DNA of 64,000 nucleotides, taken from the NCBI RefSeq assembly GCF_949628265.1, contig NC_088789.1, positions 34,403,883 to 34,467,882 of the forward strand, in the 5' to 3' direction. A program made the translations under genes and the position numbers. How positions within the stretch are numbered: position 1 is the first letter of the stretch; each line of letters starts with the position of its first letter. A model generated the notes under the pieces. That model was not told the DNA's origin. It did no database searches and saw only the letters and a list, made by a program, of their open reading frames with translations. Source of the DNA: Cloeon dipterum. Its lineage: Eukaryota; Arthropoda; Insecta; Ephemeroptera; Baetidae. This document shows, one piece after another, positions 1 through 12,751 of this stretch.

Positions 1-349
1 ACGCGGTTCGCGACCTCTCAATTTCGCTAACCAAAACTCATCCGCTCCACTTAAAATTATTTGTAAATTTCTCAGTCTCTTTAAACCAGCATTTTTTGCC
101 TGTTTAACCCTTAATTGTTTGTCCCAGTTGAGCAAATAAATATTTCTGCTGGCTCACACGCAACCTAATAATACTTCTGCATCCAAACTGTTGGTTCTGA
201 TTGAAAAATAAAGTCCAGCCGATTTAATTAGCTATCAAATCTATCACAATATTGGTAAAATTAAAATTAAACTAATCAATTCTGAAAATAAGCTTTTTAT
301 TTTGGATCTTGAATTACAATGAAATTATTGAAGATGAGCTAAATTCATT
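1..349. other. 3' flank of the caspase-NLR gene
   Basis: AT-rich DNA beyond the stop codon of the minus-strand gene that ends at 350. An AATAAA-like signal read on the minus strand lies near 296-301 and could serve as its polyadenylation signal. I see no other gene here. Confidence 0.5.
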
Positions 350-3300
350 TTACTGAGAGTTAATCGCGGTTTGAAGTTTTCTCAACAGTTGCCTCGCTTT
401 CAAGCCTTCTTCTTTTGTAAATCCGTCAATTGTTGTGTTTTCTACAATGTCCAAAGCGCTCCTACCGTTATTATCCCGTGCAGTAACATCAACGTTTCTG
501 GTCAACAAAAAATTAACATTTTTCCAGCAACGGTTTTCACAAGCAACGATCAGCGCTGTTTTCCCATCGAAATCTTTCACGTGTATCAAATCGGCATCGA
601 TTTCGTCCAAGAGCCAAGGCAGCAAATCACGGTCAGCAGCATATTCAACCGAAGCCAGATGCAGCGACGTGCTTCCGTTTTTGGTAATCTGCTTCGCCAA
701 ATTTCTATTTATGTCGTGCAGGAAGAGGACCATCTTGAAATCGCGCCCGAGAGCGTGGTGCAATGCGTTCTTCCCTTCGTCGTCCAGCAAAGTCAGGTCG
801 GCTCCGTGTTCAAGCAACCTCTGAACCATCTTCATGTTTTCATAACCGGCAACAGCGTGGTGCAGGGCGGTTCGACCTTTCAGGTCTTGCTTGTTGCAGT
901 CCGCCTCTGCGGTCAGCAATAAATCAACCACGTCCAAATCTAGAGATCGAGGACAGATCAACATGAGTGCGGTCTTCCCATCGATTCTACTGGCATTCAC
1001 TTTTGTTCGCGTCAATAGCCAAGAAACCGTGTCTTCGTCGATCAGGCATTCATCGTCTTTGTCCAAGACAAAATGGAGCGCGGTGCTGTTGTCCGCAGTT
1101 ACTTCGTTCACCAGATTGCTGTCAAGCCTGTGCAAGAATGATATCATTTTTAAATCTGAGTGAATCACAGCGTAATGCAAAAGGTTTTTGCCCTCATTGT
1201 CCTTCAGAGTCAAATCGCCGCCATGTTCCAGCAGTTGTTGCAATGCCCCGTAATTTTCAGCAATGACACATTCGTGTAAGGCGGAAGTGCCTTGAGAGTC
1301 TTGTTTGTTGACGTCTACCTTTTTCGCCAAGAGAACATCGGCTATGCTCCAATTGCGTTTTTCGCAGGCCAGAATCAGTGCGGTTTTTCCGTTGTCATCT
1401 CCAGCGTCCAAATCGACGGCTGTTTCGTCCAAAAGCAAGGAAACAACTCTGTCGTCGTAATTATCACGCCTCACCTTCAAGGCCAGGTGTAAAGCAGTGC
1501 ATCCGCTTGCTGTTTTCCCTTTGGCCAGGTCTTTGTTTTGCTCCAGCAGGAGCGAAACCAATTCGAAATTCGGGATGGCGAGGTGCAGCAAGTTTTGCCC
1601 TTCGTCATCTATTGCAGTCGTATCAGCGCCATTTTCGATCAAAAGCTGCACTGTTTTCTTGTCTCCTGTGACGACAGCGTGGTGCAAAGCAGTCCGCTTC
1701 TTCTTCAAATCTTTTTTGTTGACATCGACACCTTTGGAAAGCAGAAATCTGACGTATTCTACATTTCCCTTCATGCATGCCAGCATCAATGCCGTTTTTC
1801 CATCGCGGTTGCATCCATTGAAATCAGCAGTGAGACTCTCCAGGGTTGAGAAATCATCAATTCTACTGTAGGCCAGGTTGTGCAGTGGAGTATTTCCAGA
1901 AGAGTCCATTTTGTGAATTAGATCCTGGTTTCGCTCGTGTAAGATCAACACTAATCCCATGGAAGCATGATGTAGTACGTTACGTCCTTCATCATCCGTC
2001 AAAGCAGGGTTAGCGCCATGGTCGAGCAGCTTTAGCACCACCTCCCTGTTTCCGGCGTTGCCAGCATAGAACAGAGGAGTCCGCCCTCTTTTGTCTCTTC
2101 TGTTGACGTCAGGGTTTTTGGCAAGCAACATATCGACGCTGGTCCATTTCTTCCTCTGGCAAGCAAGAATCAGTACTGTTTCTCCTTCGTCATTGCTGGC
2201 ATCTATGTCAATGTTCTTTGTGACGATCCATTGAAGTACTCTTTCATCGCCGGTTTTCAAGGCCAGGTGCAATGCCGTGCTTCCGTCATTAGTCTGTTCC
2301 GTCGCCAGGTCTCCGTTTTGGTCGAGCAGGAACGAGACTAGTTCAAAATGGCGTATGGCGTGGTGAAAGGCGTTTTTACCTTCAACGTCCTTCAAAGTCA
2401 AATCGGCGCCGTGTTGAAGCAGCTTTTGCAGCGCCTCTAAATTTCCTTCGCGAGACGTGTGGATCAGGGCGGTCATCCCTTTGATGTCTTTTACATTGGC
2501 GTCAGCATTTTTGGTCAGCAAGAAATCGATGGTTTCTACATTGCTGTGGAAACTACTGCACGCAAGCATGAGTGCAGTTTCGCCATTGTCCTTGACAGCC
2601 TCCAAGTCGGCTCCGTGGGCCAGAAGTTCCTGCACAAACCGCAAGTGGCCTAATTTTGAAGCCCAATGCAGTGCCGTTGAATCATCACTTTCGTCTTTCA
2701 CGTTCAAATCTCCACCCGCTTCGACCCACTTTCGCAGAGCATCCAAATCGTCTTCTTGTGCTGCGTAGTGCAGACATGATAGTCCCCGCACTGTGATTGA
2801 AAGGTCAATGTCTTTGGTCATCAAGTAGCGTACACATGATGTTAGATTTCTGTCAATAGCAATCCGCAAAGCTGTCTCTCCTCGCTCGTCCAGTGCTTTT
2901 ACGTCCACTCCGACCTCTACCAAAAACTGAACTTTGTCAATTTTATCACCCTGACACATTCCCATCAAAATATGCAAGGCTGTTCTTCCGTCGTTTGTTC
3001 GTGCCTTGGCCAGTGAACTGTTTTGACCGTGCAAGTACTTGATGATGTCAAATACACTGATCTCTGCAGTGCAATAACACGAAAAGTGAACGGCATTCCA
3101 CCCATTTTCGTCCGTTGCCCCAATTTCTGCACCGGATTCGACCAACTCGCGGACCAGATCCAAATGACCATACTCAGCGGCGCAATGAAGACTAGTCTTG
3201 CCTGTTGAGTCCCTTTTCCTGGCGTCTCCTTGCAGCATCAGAAAGAAGTCGAGCTGATTCCTGCTCCAAGACCCACCCTTGCAGGAAGTCAGAGAGTTCA

Positions 3301-6300
3301 GGTTGAAACCCGTGTTTTCCAGAAGGAAACGGCACATTTCCAACCTTCCGCTTCGCACTGCTAGATTCAGTACGTCTTCACCGTCAGTTGTGCTTCGATC
3401 CTTGAAGTCTGGGTAATGTGAGAGTAAATATTGAGCGACTTTCTCATGTCCGTGGTAAACAGCATGATGTAAAGCATTCCAACCGAGTGAATCTTGATCT
3501 CCTTCCTTACTTGTTTCCTCGTGAAGGAACGTGACGAGCTCCAGGTTACCAAATTTTGCCGCCACGTTCAGAGCAATGTGATTTTCATAAAAGTCCCGTG
3601 CTTCTCTTGCTCCGTGCTTGAAAAGAACCTTTACGCACTCCACACTGCCCTTTGCACAAGCCTCAAAAAGGACATTTCGCTGTTGCACCAGGTAATCTTT
3701 ATCAATGCCGTTCTCGAGAAGCAAGTCCAGCATTTTGCTGTGTCCTTTGGCCACCGCAAAAAACCCTGCATCGATTTCATGGCTTCTTGATCGGATCAGA
3801 TCGGGCAAACTAGAGAACTTCTCTTTTAACTTGTTGAAAAGGTCTGTGGCATTGTGTATAGCTGCTTGGCTCAGCAATGGAGGTAAGATTTCAATCAACT
3901 GTTGCTCGTGGTCAATCACGCCCATCTCGAGCAGTTCAACGGCGATTTCTTCACTCTGAATTGAATCTATCAATAATTCTCGTCTGAAATATTTCAGGTT
4001 GATGTCTTTAGAATTATTGAAGGAAATTTTCGGCTTCAAGAGATCAAAAACATGTTTCAGGTTCTCTGAAAAAACACGTTTGAAGAATGGCAAGGGAAAT
4101 TCCAACCGCAGGTTGAAGTATTCCAAATGCAATCCTCTATCTTCCTCGTCCGTCAGAGTTTCGTAAAAGTAATTCAGAGTGCGTCTGCACTCCTTAAATT
4201 TGCTGTCCTGGTCAACTTCAAACATCTGTATTTCAGATTCACCAGTTTCCTCAACGTCACTAATGAACTGCTGCGTGGTGAGGAATTCGGCGAATGTGTG
4301 ATGCAAGAATGTGACATTTCCCTCCTCAACGATTGCAACCCCAAAATCGTTCATTCTCTCCAAATCTTTTTCAGTCACGCCAGGGCCAACGAGGCTGATG
4401 TTCCTCAGAAAGCGTGATGCAATCAGTCGAATCGATTTCAAGGCCAGTTCCGTTTGTTCCGAGAACACATTCGCGTTGTTGCGGTCGTACCCTTTCCTCA
4501 CCAAGCACAGTTCCAACTTTTTCCGGACGACTTTGTCATAGACTTGGTATAAATTTCCTTCACCGTCGCACTCGGCTAACATGGAGAGATGCAGAGGGTT
4601 TTCCAGAATGTCCTTGTTTGGAAACATGTCCAAAAACTGCTCGCACTCTTGCTTAGTTTTTTCGCTGATCATCTGTAGGAGCTCGATTTGCTTTTCTTTG
4701 TTGAACGGATCGATTTTAGCGAGTGCCGCTTTGTTTATCTTCGCCAGGATCGCATCGGCCTCGTGAGGTCTCGTTCCGATCAAAATGGGGACGCCTTTCT
4801 TATTCAAGGTCTCCACGAAATTCAGAACCTTTTCACGGTGGTTTGGACAGATTTCATCAAATCCGTCGAGAAGAACCAACGCCTGTTTGCCGTCGATCCA
4901 ACTCTTCACTTCCTCGCTAGAAAAGTGCGTGCTCTTCGCGAGGAAATTTACTTCATTCAACTTTCTTCCTACAAAGCAAACCGCATGCTCTGGAAGTGAG
5001 ACGTGCAGAATTTTCAAATTGGAATCGTTCCTTCCAAGCTGATAAGCGACTTCTCTGAGAACGGTTGTCTTTCCAGCACCAGCCACGGAACTCACGAGCA
5101 AAACTCTGCTTTCTTGAAAGAACTTTCTCGCTTCTTCCAGCAACTCATCAAAGCTTAGATTTTGCACGGGAGCAGGAGCTCCAGAATTTAGTCGGGAAAA
5201 GTCAGGCTTGACAAAAGATCTAGGCTGTTCTGGAAAATTGAGCAGATATTGCAGTGTAGAGTTTAGAAAATCTTCACATGGTTTATCGTCAGGCTTCAAT
5301 ACAAGTAGAGTCGAGAGGAGTTCCTGCAGGCTTTTGCCCTGTTTTAATTCGTTTCCTTGGAATATTTTGATCAGGTTCTGGACATTTTCTGCCGGGAATG
5401 TTTAAAAGAATTAGTTTTTCAAATATTAAGTTTCAAGAAGTTGTACCATTGGATTTCAAAACTAGGACTAGCCACCCACTATGGTTTGTTGCCGAAATAC
5501 TCATTAAAGGGTTGAATAGAGGAATCTGCAATACGAAACGATTAATTATATCTTATAATTTAGACTACATTAAAATCTGACGTTTTCATGGCTTAGCGTT
5601 TTGGGCTGATGAACCAGGAAAAGTATTTTAGGCCTTCCGATCCATTTATGATTTTTCGGGCCGATAAATCCGAGCAAAATGTCCGTGATTGCAACCTCGT
5701 CGTTGTCCACTAACACGCAAACTTCCTTTGACTCTTCTTTCTCGCTCACTTCGCCAAACAAACAGGTCAAAACGCAGCCAACGTCTTGTTCCAATTCAAG
5801 AACTATAAAAAATAATTAAATATAATTTTGTCAGATGAATCTATAAATACCTTCGTTTAAATACGAGTCCAAAGATTTCCGACTCAACGTCCGCCCGCTG
5901 GTTTGAAAATTTAAATTCCTATGGAGTGCATTTTCAAGAAGCTCTATTTCTTTCGTAAGCTGTTCAAAAAAGAAGAACGCTCGTCTCCCTCGAATATTTT
6001 GCCCTGATTCCGACTTCCAAGGAAACTGCTCCATGTTTGACGTTGTTATGGTCGCTTTTTTCCGTATTATTGCGTCTGTGGTCGAATGTTTTTGGGATTT
6101 TAAGCTACTCCTAATACCAAAAATTAAAAATTAGAAAACTATTTTCAAAAGTTCAACAAATTAACACTCACTTTGCGACGGTGAAGGTCTGGTTTTGCGC
6201 GAACATTTTTATTTCAGGGGTCTGGCCTTGGTACTTTTGCGTCACAAGGTTGCAGCCTTGCGACACTTTGTGAATTTGAAACTGCATCATCGAAAGAACA

Positions 6301-7339
6301 ACCAGCAGGGGTTTGTCATCGCCAATAGAGTTTAGGACGTTGCAAAATGAATTAGTTATCCACGATCCTTTTTCACTTCGAACAGCCATTGTTGCTGAAA
6401 TTTTATTTAAATTTAGAAAATCCGGAGATTTATGAGAGTTAATTATACTTTCAACAGTTGAGTAGAAAATGAATAAATTGTTCATGGCTGGGGAGGACGT
6501 GATCCTGCAAGAATTCCGGTTGTCGTAGTTGGAAATGTCTTTGCTAGGACTGAAAATTTCATCTTCCAGTTTCCCTCGACACGGCTGAAATTCGTATAAT
6601 TAATTCAAAATTATGCGGAGACACAATTAATTAACGTACGCCAAAGACCGTAAATTTAAGGCACTTCTCAAATTTGGTCAGGTTCTTTAAAGATCTAAAA
6701 ACGTCCTCTGTGTTGAAGTGAATAAAACCAAGCTGATTATTTTCACTCCTGTGGTCCGTCCAAATTTTTCCATCTCTGTCTCCGTGAGAGAGAAAAAAGA
6801 GCACAAAAACCGACGGTACGTCTAAAAAAAGATTAATTTGAAGAATTTAATCATGCAATAATGGTCTTCTCACCTTTTGAGCTAAAGAATTGCAACAGCT
6901 TTTCCTCGTCGGAGAGAAGTTGGAGCAATATTTCTTTTCTCGGCGACAAAATGCTTCGGAAATTGCAATTTCTGTTCTCTTTGAAGGTTTTCCTCAGTTT
7001 TTCCACGTCCTCTGCATCACCCGCTCGAATCCACTGTTTTTCCTTTGCAAAGTCGTAGTGGACAACCAGGACAAAGACACTATTTAGGAAATGTGATATT
7101 TAATAAAATCCTTAAAGCGATTTTTAATTCATTACTTATCTGCATTTTGTTTGGCATTTGTGTGGAAAAAGCCAAGCCGCGCCTTGCCTTCCGGTTGACC
7201 CTGAGCCTCACCTGAGGAGTAAAAGATATAAATATTTATAAATCTGGTCAATTTGCAAATAAATTTGAATGTATTTACCAATTCTTACGACTTCGTCGAT
7301 TGTTTCGATTTGATTTGCAGGCGTAAGGGTCTCATCCAT
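350..7339 (-). CDS. Caspase / pseudocaspase / NACHT / ankyrin-repeat receptor (NLR-like), 2160 aa
   Basis: Ten exons join in one frame with GT-AG borders: 7339-7279, 7211-7136, 7079-6874, 6821-6640, 6584-6449, 6394-6172, 6110-5851, 5802-5582, 5525-5447, 5388-350. Residues about 46-294 are a caspase p20/p10 domain with the expected Arg64, His127 (LSHGD), Cys177 (PCRG) and Arg226 (VRSEKGSW). Residues about 330-510 are a second caspase-like fold in which the His site reads LFG and the Cys site reads HQPK, so it should be inactive. A NACHT NTPase follows: Walker A GAGKTT at 585-590, Walker B LLDGFDE at 654-660, and the NLR-type FLHHTFAEFL at 842-851. Ankyrin repeats fill about 1021-2141. By family knowledge, NACHT drives nucleotide-dependent oligomerisation and ankyrins bind ligands; here the protease would be fused in cis. 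No CARD, death domain, signal peptide or membrane segment is seen. The start is the only ATG that opens the frame upstream of the first donor. Confidence 0.9.
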
Positions 7340-7690
7340 ATTTAATATATCTTTTCTATCCCGCGGACAGTGAGAAACAAAATCTAAAATTGAATTAAGA
7401 ATTCTTTCTCACGTTTGTTTCTTTGCTCCAGCCCAAAAAATCAAACACTGCCCGCGTGTTTTTAAACTCACTGCGGAGAGAATGAAAGACGCGACGACCT
7501 TCCCGTTGTTTTGCTTCTCTCCGACTGCGAGTGCGAGCAGTGCGTGAGTAATTCTCTCGCGACGAGCATGTTTGTGTAATATTTATCTCCCCGCCGCCGA
7601 GACGAAAATAACCTTGACTGTTAATATAATCACTCAACAGCCGCCGCAGTCGCTATCGCGCGTGCTGGTGGAGAGATACAAACTCGATTA
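7180..7690. repeat. Segmental-duplication module, copy 1: 5' end and upstream region of the caspase-NLR gene
   Basis: This stretch covers exon 2 and exon 1 of the caspase-NLR gene and its upstream DNA. Recognisable copies lie at about 13290-13640 and, shorter, at 19495-19640. All share a block ending in CTCGCGACGAGCAT and a following block with AATCACTCA and CAGTCGCT. Between 7340 and 7853 there is no gene. That interval must hold the promoter of the caspase-NLR gene (reading left) and the 3' flank of the first lectin-OBP gene. Confidence 0.75.
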
Positions 7691-7853
7691 TTTAGAATTT
7701 AATAAGCAAATTTGCCTCCGCTCTGGAAATGAAAATTGAAGTAATGCGCAGAAATCGTTTTCATGAACACACACACAGCTTAGTTTTTTCCTTCAATAAA
7801 ACAAGAGATTTCACAAAAGCCAATTTATATAGTATTTTTATTCAAAATTGGTG

Positions 7854-10800
7854 TTACACTTGCTCGCAGATAAATCTAGCAAAGAGCCCAGCAAAAACTC
7901 CTTGAAATTCTGGATTATTTACATTTTTGTAATAGAAGTGAATGTCTGAGATTTCTTTTGTTGCATAATATGGTGTTTCCAACGTATCATATCCGTAAAA
8001 ACCGACAATCGACTCAGCGCAAGGGTACCTTTTGGTCGGATCAGGGTCGAACATGTCGTCTGGAACCAAGGTCCTGCTGCTGCACCAAACCTCGTGCGTT
8101 TTGCTGATGAATTCCGTGTCGCCCAGCAGGAGAGTACCCATATTCATGTCTCCATAGATGTCTAAACATCGAAAAATTTTCATTTTTAACAAGCAAACTC
8201 AACACTTGACATGCTGCTTAAAACCTCTGCTTATTTTATATCATAATAAATAATTTTCTTTTTAATTTGAGCAGATTGCAACCATTTTAAATAATATGCT
8301 TTGAACTTTTAATATTCAAGAGCTATCAATATTTTCCGACCAGAATTTTTTCAATGCTTAAATTCTTAACAAATCAAACAAGAGCCGAGAAGAAAATTAA
8401 ACAAAAACAAACTTAAAAATGGACCTACTTTAAATTTGTGTACGTACCAATTAATTCTTGGGCGATAGAAAGATCAGATAAGGTTTGAGGTTCGAACAGT
8501 CGCATTCCAAGCTTGCAGCAATGCAGATATGCATCAACCGGGTTCTTTATATAGATTAATATATTCATAGTTGGTTCAAAAACAATTGGTAATTAATTAA
8601 TTGTACCCGATCTTTATTTTTGTCTTCATATGACACAAAGTAGGTTTTGCCTTGAAATATAATTTTCTTCCCAATGGTATCTTGGAAAATATTTTAATTT
8701 GAGAATAGCCATAAAGAAAATCTATATGTTCACCATTATTCGCAGTGTTTAGTGAATCGATAGCTGCTTGCTAAAACAAAAAATATTAAATTATTAATTT
8801 GAACTATAGTTTTACAGAATAATGTACATTTTTAATGCACGGATATGAATTTGAAAGCCAACAAGATCTCCAAACTGGAACGCACGGAACTGGTGGTTCA
8901 ACCTAAACTTAAATTAGATCCGCCAAAAATAATAGATAAATCCCTTTATTTGATCTGACCACTGGCCCAGTGCCAAAGTTATTCGAGACTATGTTGAAAA
9001 CCATGTCGGGAGCTTTTTCCTGTCCACACTTGTATACTTCGAACGCAGTCACGCACTCGTCATCGAAATCTTAAAATTTTATTACGCTTGACCCGTAAAA
9101 TAGATGACAAAAAGTTTACTTTTTCCGCCGCACTCGTCATGGACCTTAAGTCCATCTTCCAGTTTTTGAGGTGCACCCTGGGTCGCAAGCTCAATTTGTC
9201 GTAACAATGCAATGCTGTTCACCTCTCCAAAGGACATCTTCAAAATTAGTTGAAATATATTCAAGCCTATTTAATGTCTTATTAAAAACATAAAGTGCGC
9301 TTTAATGAAAAAAAAAATTAATTCCAGAAACGACTCTTTTAAGATTGGGATGCCAAAAGGGAAGTGAGTTACCAATCCAAACATGTTTCCTACGCATCTG
9401 ATGAAGCACTGAATTATTTGGAATAAGATCAGATTTCATTCGACTGAAAAATTGTAGTAAACCTTCTGGCGGAGTGTGATGTTTATTTTTTGCAAATAGG
9501 TCGGTTTCATGAGCGAGTAGAGTTCAACTGTGTTAAAATTCAAAATTATTCTTTTGATCTTAATATTCCTCTCAAAATTATGTACCATCAGTGACTTGCC
9601 AAGTTTCAAGGCATTCATTCAGCTTGGCGACCTGGCTCTGGCCCCGCTTCTGCACATCGCACAGAAACTGTTTCTGTTCATTGCAATCCGCAGTTGCCAA
9701 AAGAACCGAATCGTTCCTCGCTTCGAGGTAAACGCACTCGAGGCCTATCTTAGGGTGACCTTCCTTCCACTTCAGATCTTTGTTATTGAAATCGCGGTCA
9801 AGGAAGCACCAATGAAAGTTTCCATTGCATCCTAGAGCCGTTCCCGACAGCCAAAAATCTCCAATTGTATGTGGTGGAAACTCTTTTAAAATAAATTAGA
9901 CAAATTCTGATTTATTTTAAATAAACCCTACTTGTGATTAAATTGGAAATGCATTGTAATTTGTCTGATGTGTCTAAGAAGGTCATGCTCATTCTAAAGC
10001 TGCAACACGTTTCCCAGGCACTGGCCCAATTCATCTTGAAGGAGACAAAAATATTTGGTCATAATTTAAGAAAATTATCATCGATTTACTCTCATCTTCT
10101 TGTAGAACAAATAATTGCGGCCGCACCCATTAAACCACTCGCCATAAGATGCAAAGTCTGTTAATACAAATTTTAATAAAATTATACAACTTTAAAAAAA
10201 AGAATGGTAGTACTAATAAGTCGATCACCAGGGGCAAACAGTGAGGCCTTTTATTTAACTTCATAAATATTATCTAATATTGATTAATTGTAATTTTACG
10301 TCACGCTGGCAGAATTTCGGACAAGCGACAACGCATGGCTTTGGAGTCACGATAAGTGGCATCTCAAATTTTATAATAAGGTTTAATTATGTGTGTATAA
10401 TTATCGGCAATCAGTCATACTTTGCAAGCGTAAATATATCTGTTGGAGCAATTCCTATCAGTCAGGACTGCTTGCGTGGAATTCATAACAAAGCTGAAGT
10501 GAATGCATTGTTCACTGCCTCCAAGGTTGTCCGGCTGACCGCTTGCCCATTTAAGGCCCTGGTCCAGTGTGCTTGTCCCTGCTGACTCGCACCACGACCA
10601 CTGACCCTCAGGAGCCCCTTTCCACGTTCCGGAAGTCCAGTAGTTGTAATTAATTGGCCAATTGTCTGCAAATTTCTTATATAAACATTTCCACAGAGCA
10701 TTTTACAACCTTTAAGCAAGACGGTCAAGTTTGAGAGGCCTGCTTGCTCCTCAGCGTTGTCAATAGTGAGCGTTTTCATTCCCAAAGAACAACACTGACT

Positions 10801-12719
10801 CCAAGTTCCATCCCAAGTCATCTGGGCGTGTCAAAGTTAAAATCATGATTGCAATAATATCTCTAATAGGTTAAACCAGCTTATTTCCAAAGAGATATGT
10901 GTATATGCCGACGTCAGTCCAATAACCGAATGAATTTTTACCTGGAATAGAAATGAAATGAAATTTCCATATTATCACAAAAGGTCTTGAATTTCATACG
11001 TTTCAAGTTCCCATCCTTGTCAAACAAAGAAACCTGGAATAAAAATGTAAATTATACATTACTTTCTACTTCTTTTTTTGCTAATAACATTTTTCGAGCA
11101 GGTTTTTGGGCAGTCGAACTCCAATTGGCAAATGTAGGGCAGAACATCGTCGCATTTTTTATGCACCAACCCTTTTTGGGAGGTGACAACGGCCAGGCAG
11201 CGTTCCAAAGAGGAAGGGATTGTGTTGGTCGGCAGCCAAAACTTGGACGAAGACGTGAGGGTTGTTGAAATATCGGAGCCCGTCGAGCACCACGCGTATT
11301 TTTTCGCCAAATTGCAATTTTCATCCTCATTAGATCCACTTGTCCAATAAGAACCCTCTAATCAGGATATATTCAATACATGCAGACCTCGATAAATATT
11401 TAGATTAAAAAAACCTTTCAGATTGGAAAGACATTCCAATTCCGCGATAGAAGTGACAGCCAAGAGCGCCATTTTCATCGACTTGCATCGCAAAGCAGCT
11501 TCATTTCTCGGAGCCTGAAGCAAATCTGATATATTTTTCTGATTTTTGTAATTTCATGCTCTTACAGTTACGCTAGAAACATAATATTTCTTTTGGCACG
11601 TGCTCACACCTTGCACAGAACCATCGGCTACAAGAAATTTATTTATAAATCACTCAAATAAAATTTAATGCTACTCACAAGAAGAGGGTTTGATCGATGG
11701 TGTGCTCTGTTTAACTTTAGTAAAATCATACAAATTTAAAAGGAAATAACTTACCAACATAAAGTCGTTGAAATCTGTGCAAGACAAGGTGCACGGCTTA
11801 GGCTATGGAATTTTTATTTGAAAATCCAGATAATCAAATTCAGATTCTATAAAAATACTGTCGCAGTAGTTGGTGGTATTTTGGTGGTTGTTGTTGTCAT
11901 TTTTATCATAGTCGTGGCTGCTGTTGTTGCTGCTGCTTTTGGTGTTGTGGTCGTCACTGTTGTAGATGCAGCATTTGTGGTTGTTGTTGTTGTATCTGCA
12001 GAGGTTGTTGAAGACGGGGAAGTGTTCAATTTAGCCGTCATGGCGCTACTGGACGTTTCAAGGAGAAGAACCGTCGATTTGCTTGATTGATCAGCTTTTT
12101 GAGTGGTGCTAGTCTCAGACTTTACAGTCGATTCCACTCTGTCGTTGGGGCTTATTGATTCCTGTGCTTTTTTTAAGAAAATATTTGACATTTAAAATAA
12201 ATACAGCGATTAATCATAAAATATTTAATGTCGTAAATAATAAGTTCGTGCTGATTTTTACTCATCATCGCTTCGACTGTTGTTGGTTTGGTGACGTCAC
12301 TCTCGCCCCAGTTTCCTGTCGTTTCCACTGAATTCGCCAGCAGCGTTGTTGGCAGCCTGTTGGCCTTGATAAAGCAAAATTTAGGGAGTGGCTCATACTT
12401 TTTGGCCACGTACTTTGCTCTCTTGGTCCAATGTAGTTGGCGTGTTGTTCATCGGCCGTTTCTTCATCACGGAAGGCAAGCATCTTTTGAAGCCGCAACA
12501 CTTGATTATGGTTTTCCTTCGGATAACTTAAAGGCCTATTTTTAAAATAATCTTAATATTTAAGACCCTTGTGATACCTTTAGAGTTTTCCGATTTCCAC
12601 AATTTCTTGTTCTGATTCAGACACAATATTAAACAAGTTAAATATTCCCAGTTAATTCTACTCACGTGAGTTAGATCGAATAATAAAACCAAAGTGAAGC
12701 TCCAATACAGTATTCGCAT
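7854..12719 (-). CDS. Secreted C-type lectin / odorant-binding fusion protein, copy 1 (1019 aa, 28 exons)
   Basis: All 28 exons could be joined in one frame from ATG at 12719 to TAA at 7854, with every phase agreeing. Order: signal peptide (1-18), basic linker (19-101), Thr/Ser-rich mucin-like exon (102-204, Thr runs from about 140), lectin-like domain 1 (238-363), domain 2 (407-525), domain 3 (566-695), an OBP domain (about 700-823), and lectin-like domain 4 (849-1019, ending FICEQV). The OBP cysteines are 705, 736, 740, 783, 792 and 801, spaced C-X30-C-X3-C-X42-C-X8-C-X8-C, inside the classic insect OBP pattern. Domain 2 has QPD at 487-489, the motif linked with galactose-type binding; no domain shows a clear WND. 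The protein should be secreted and O-glycosylated. Lectin domains bind glycans and OBPs bind small hydrophobic ligands in known families; what the fusion binds is unknown. In this copy the mucin exon must use an early donor (ACA|GTATTT at 11859). Confidence 0.88.
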
Positions 12720-12745
12720 TGTTCTCTAGTTCTCTTCTGCATCTG

Positions 12746-12751
12746 AACTGA
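12746..12751 (-). promoter_or_regulatory. Initiator-like TCAGTT upstream of lectin-OBP copy 1
   Basis: A TCAGTT motif, matching the arthropod initiator consensus TCAGT, lies about 30 bp upstream of the ATG in a block conserved in all three lectin-OBP copies (equivalents near 19120 and 24955). I place transcription starts here by motif and conservation only. Confidence 0.35.

Noticed and set aside
371-5042. Many plus-strand open frames of 60-180 codons across the first 5 kb
   Set aside because: They are antisense shadows of the single long ankyrin/NACHT exon on the minus strand.
11818-12090. Plus-strand valine-rich frames (also 18267-18515 and 24070-24315)
   Set aside because: They are the reverse reading of the Thr-rich mucin exons; ACA/ACN codons read backwards give GTT/GTN.
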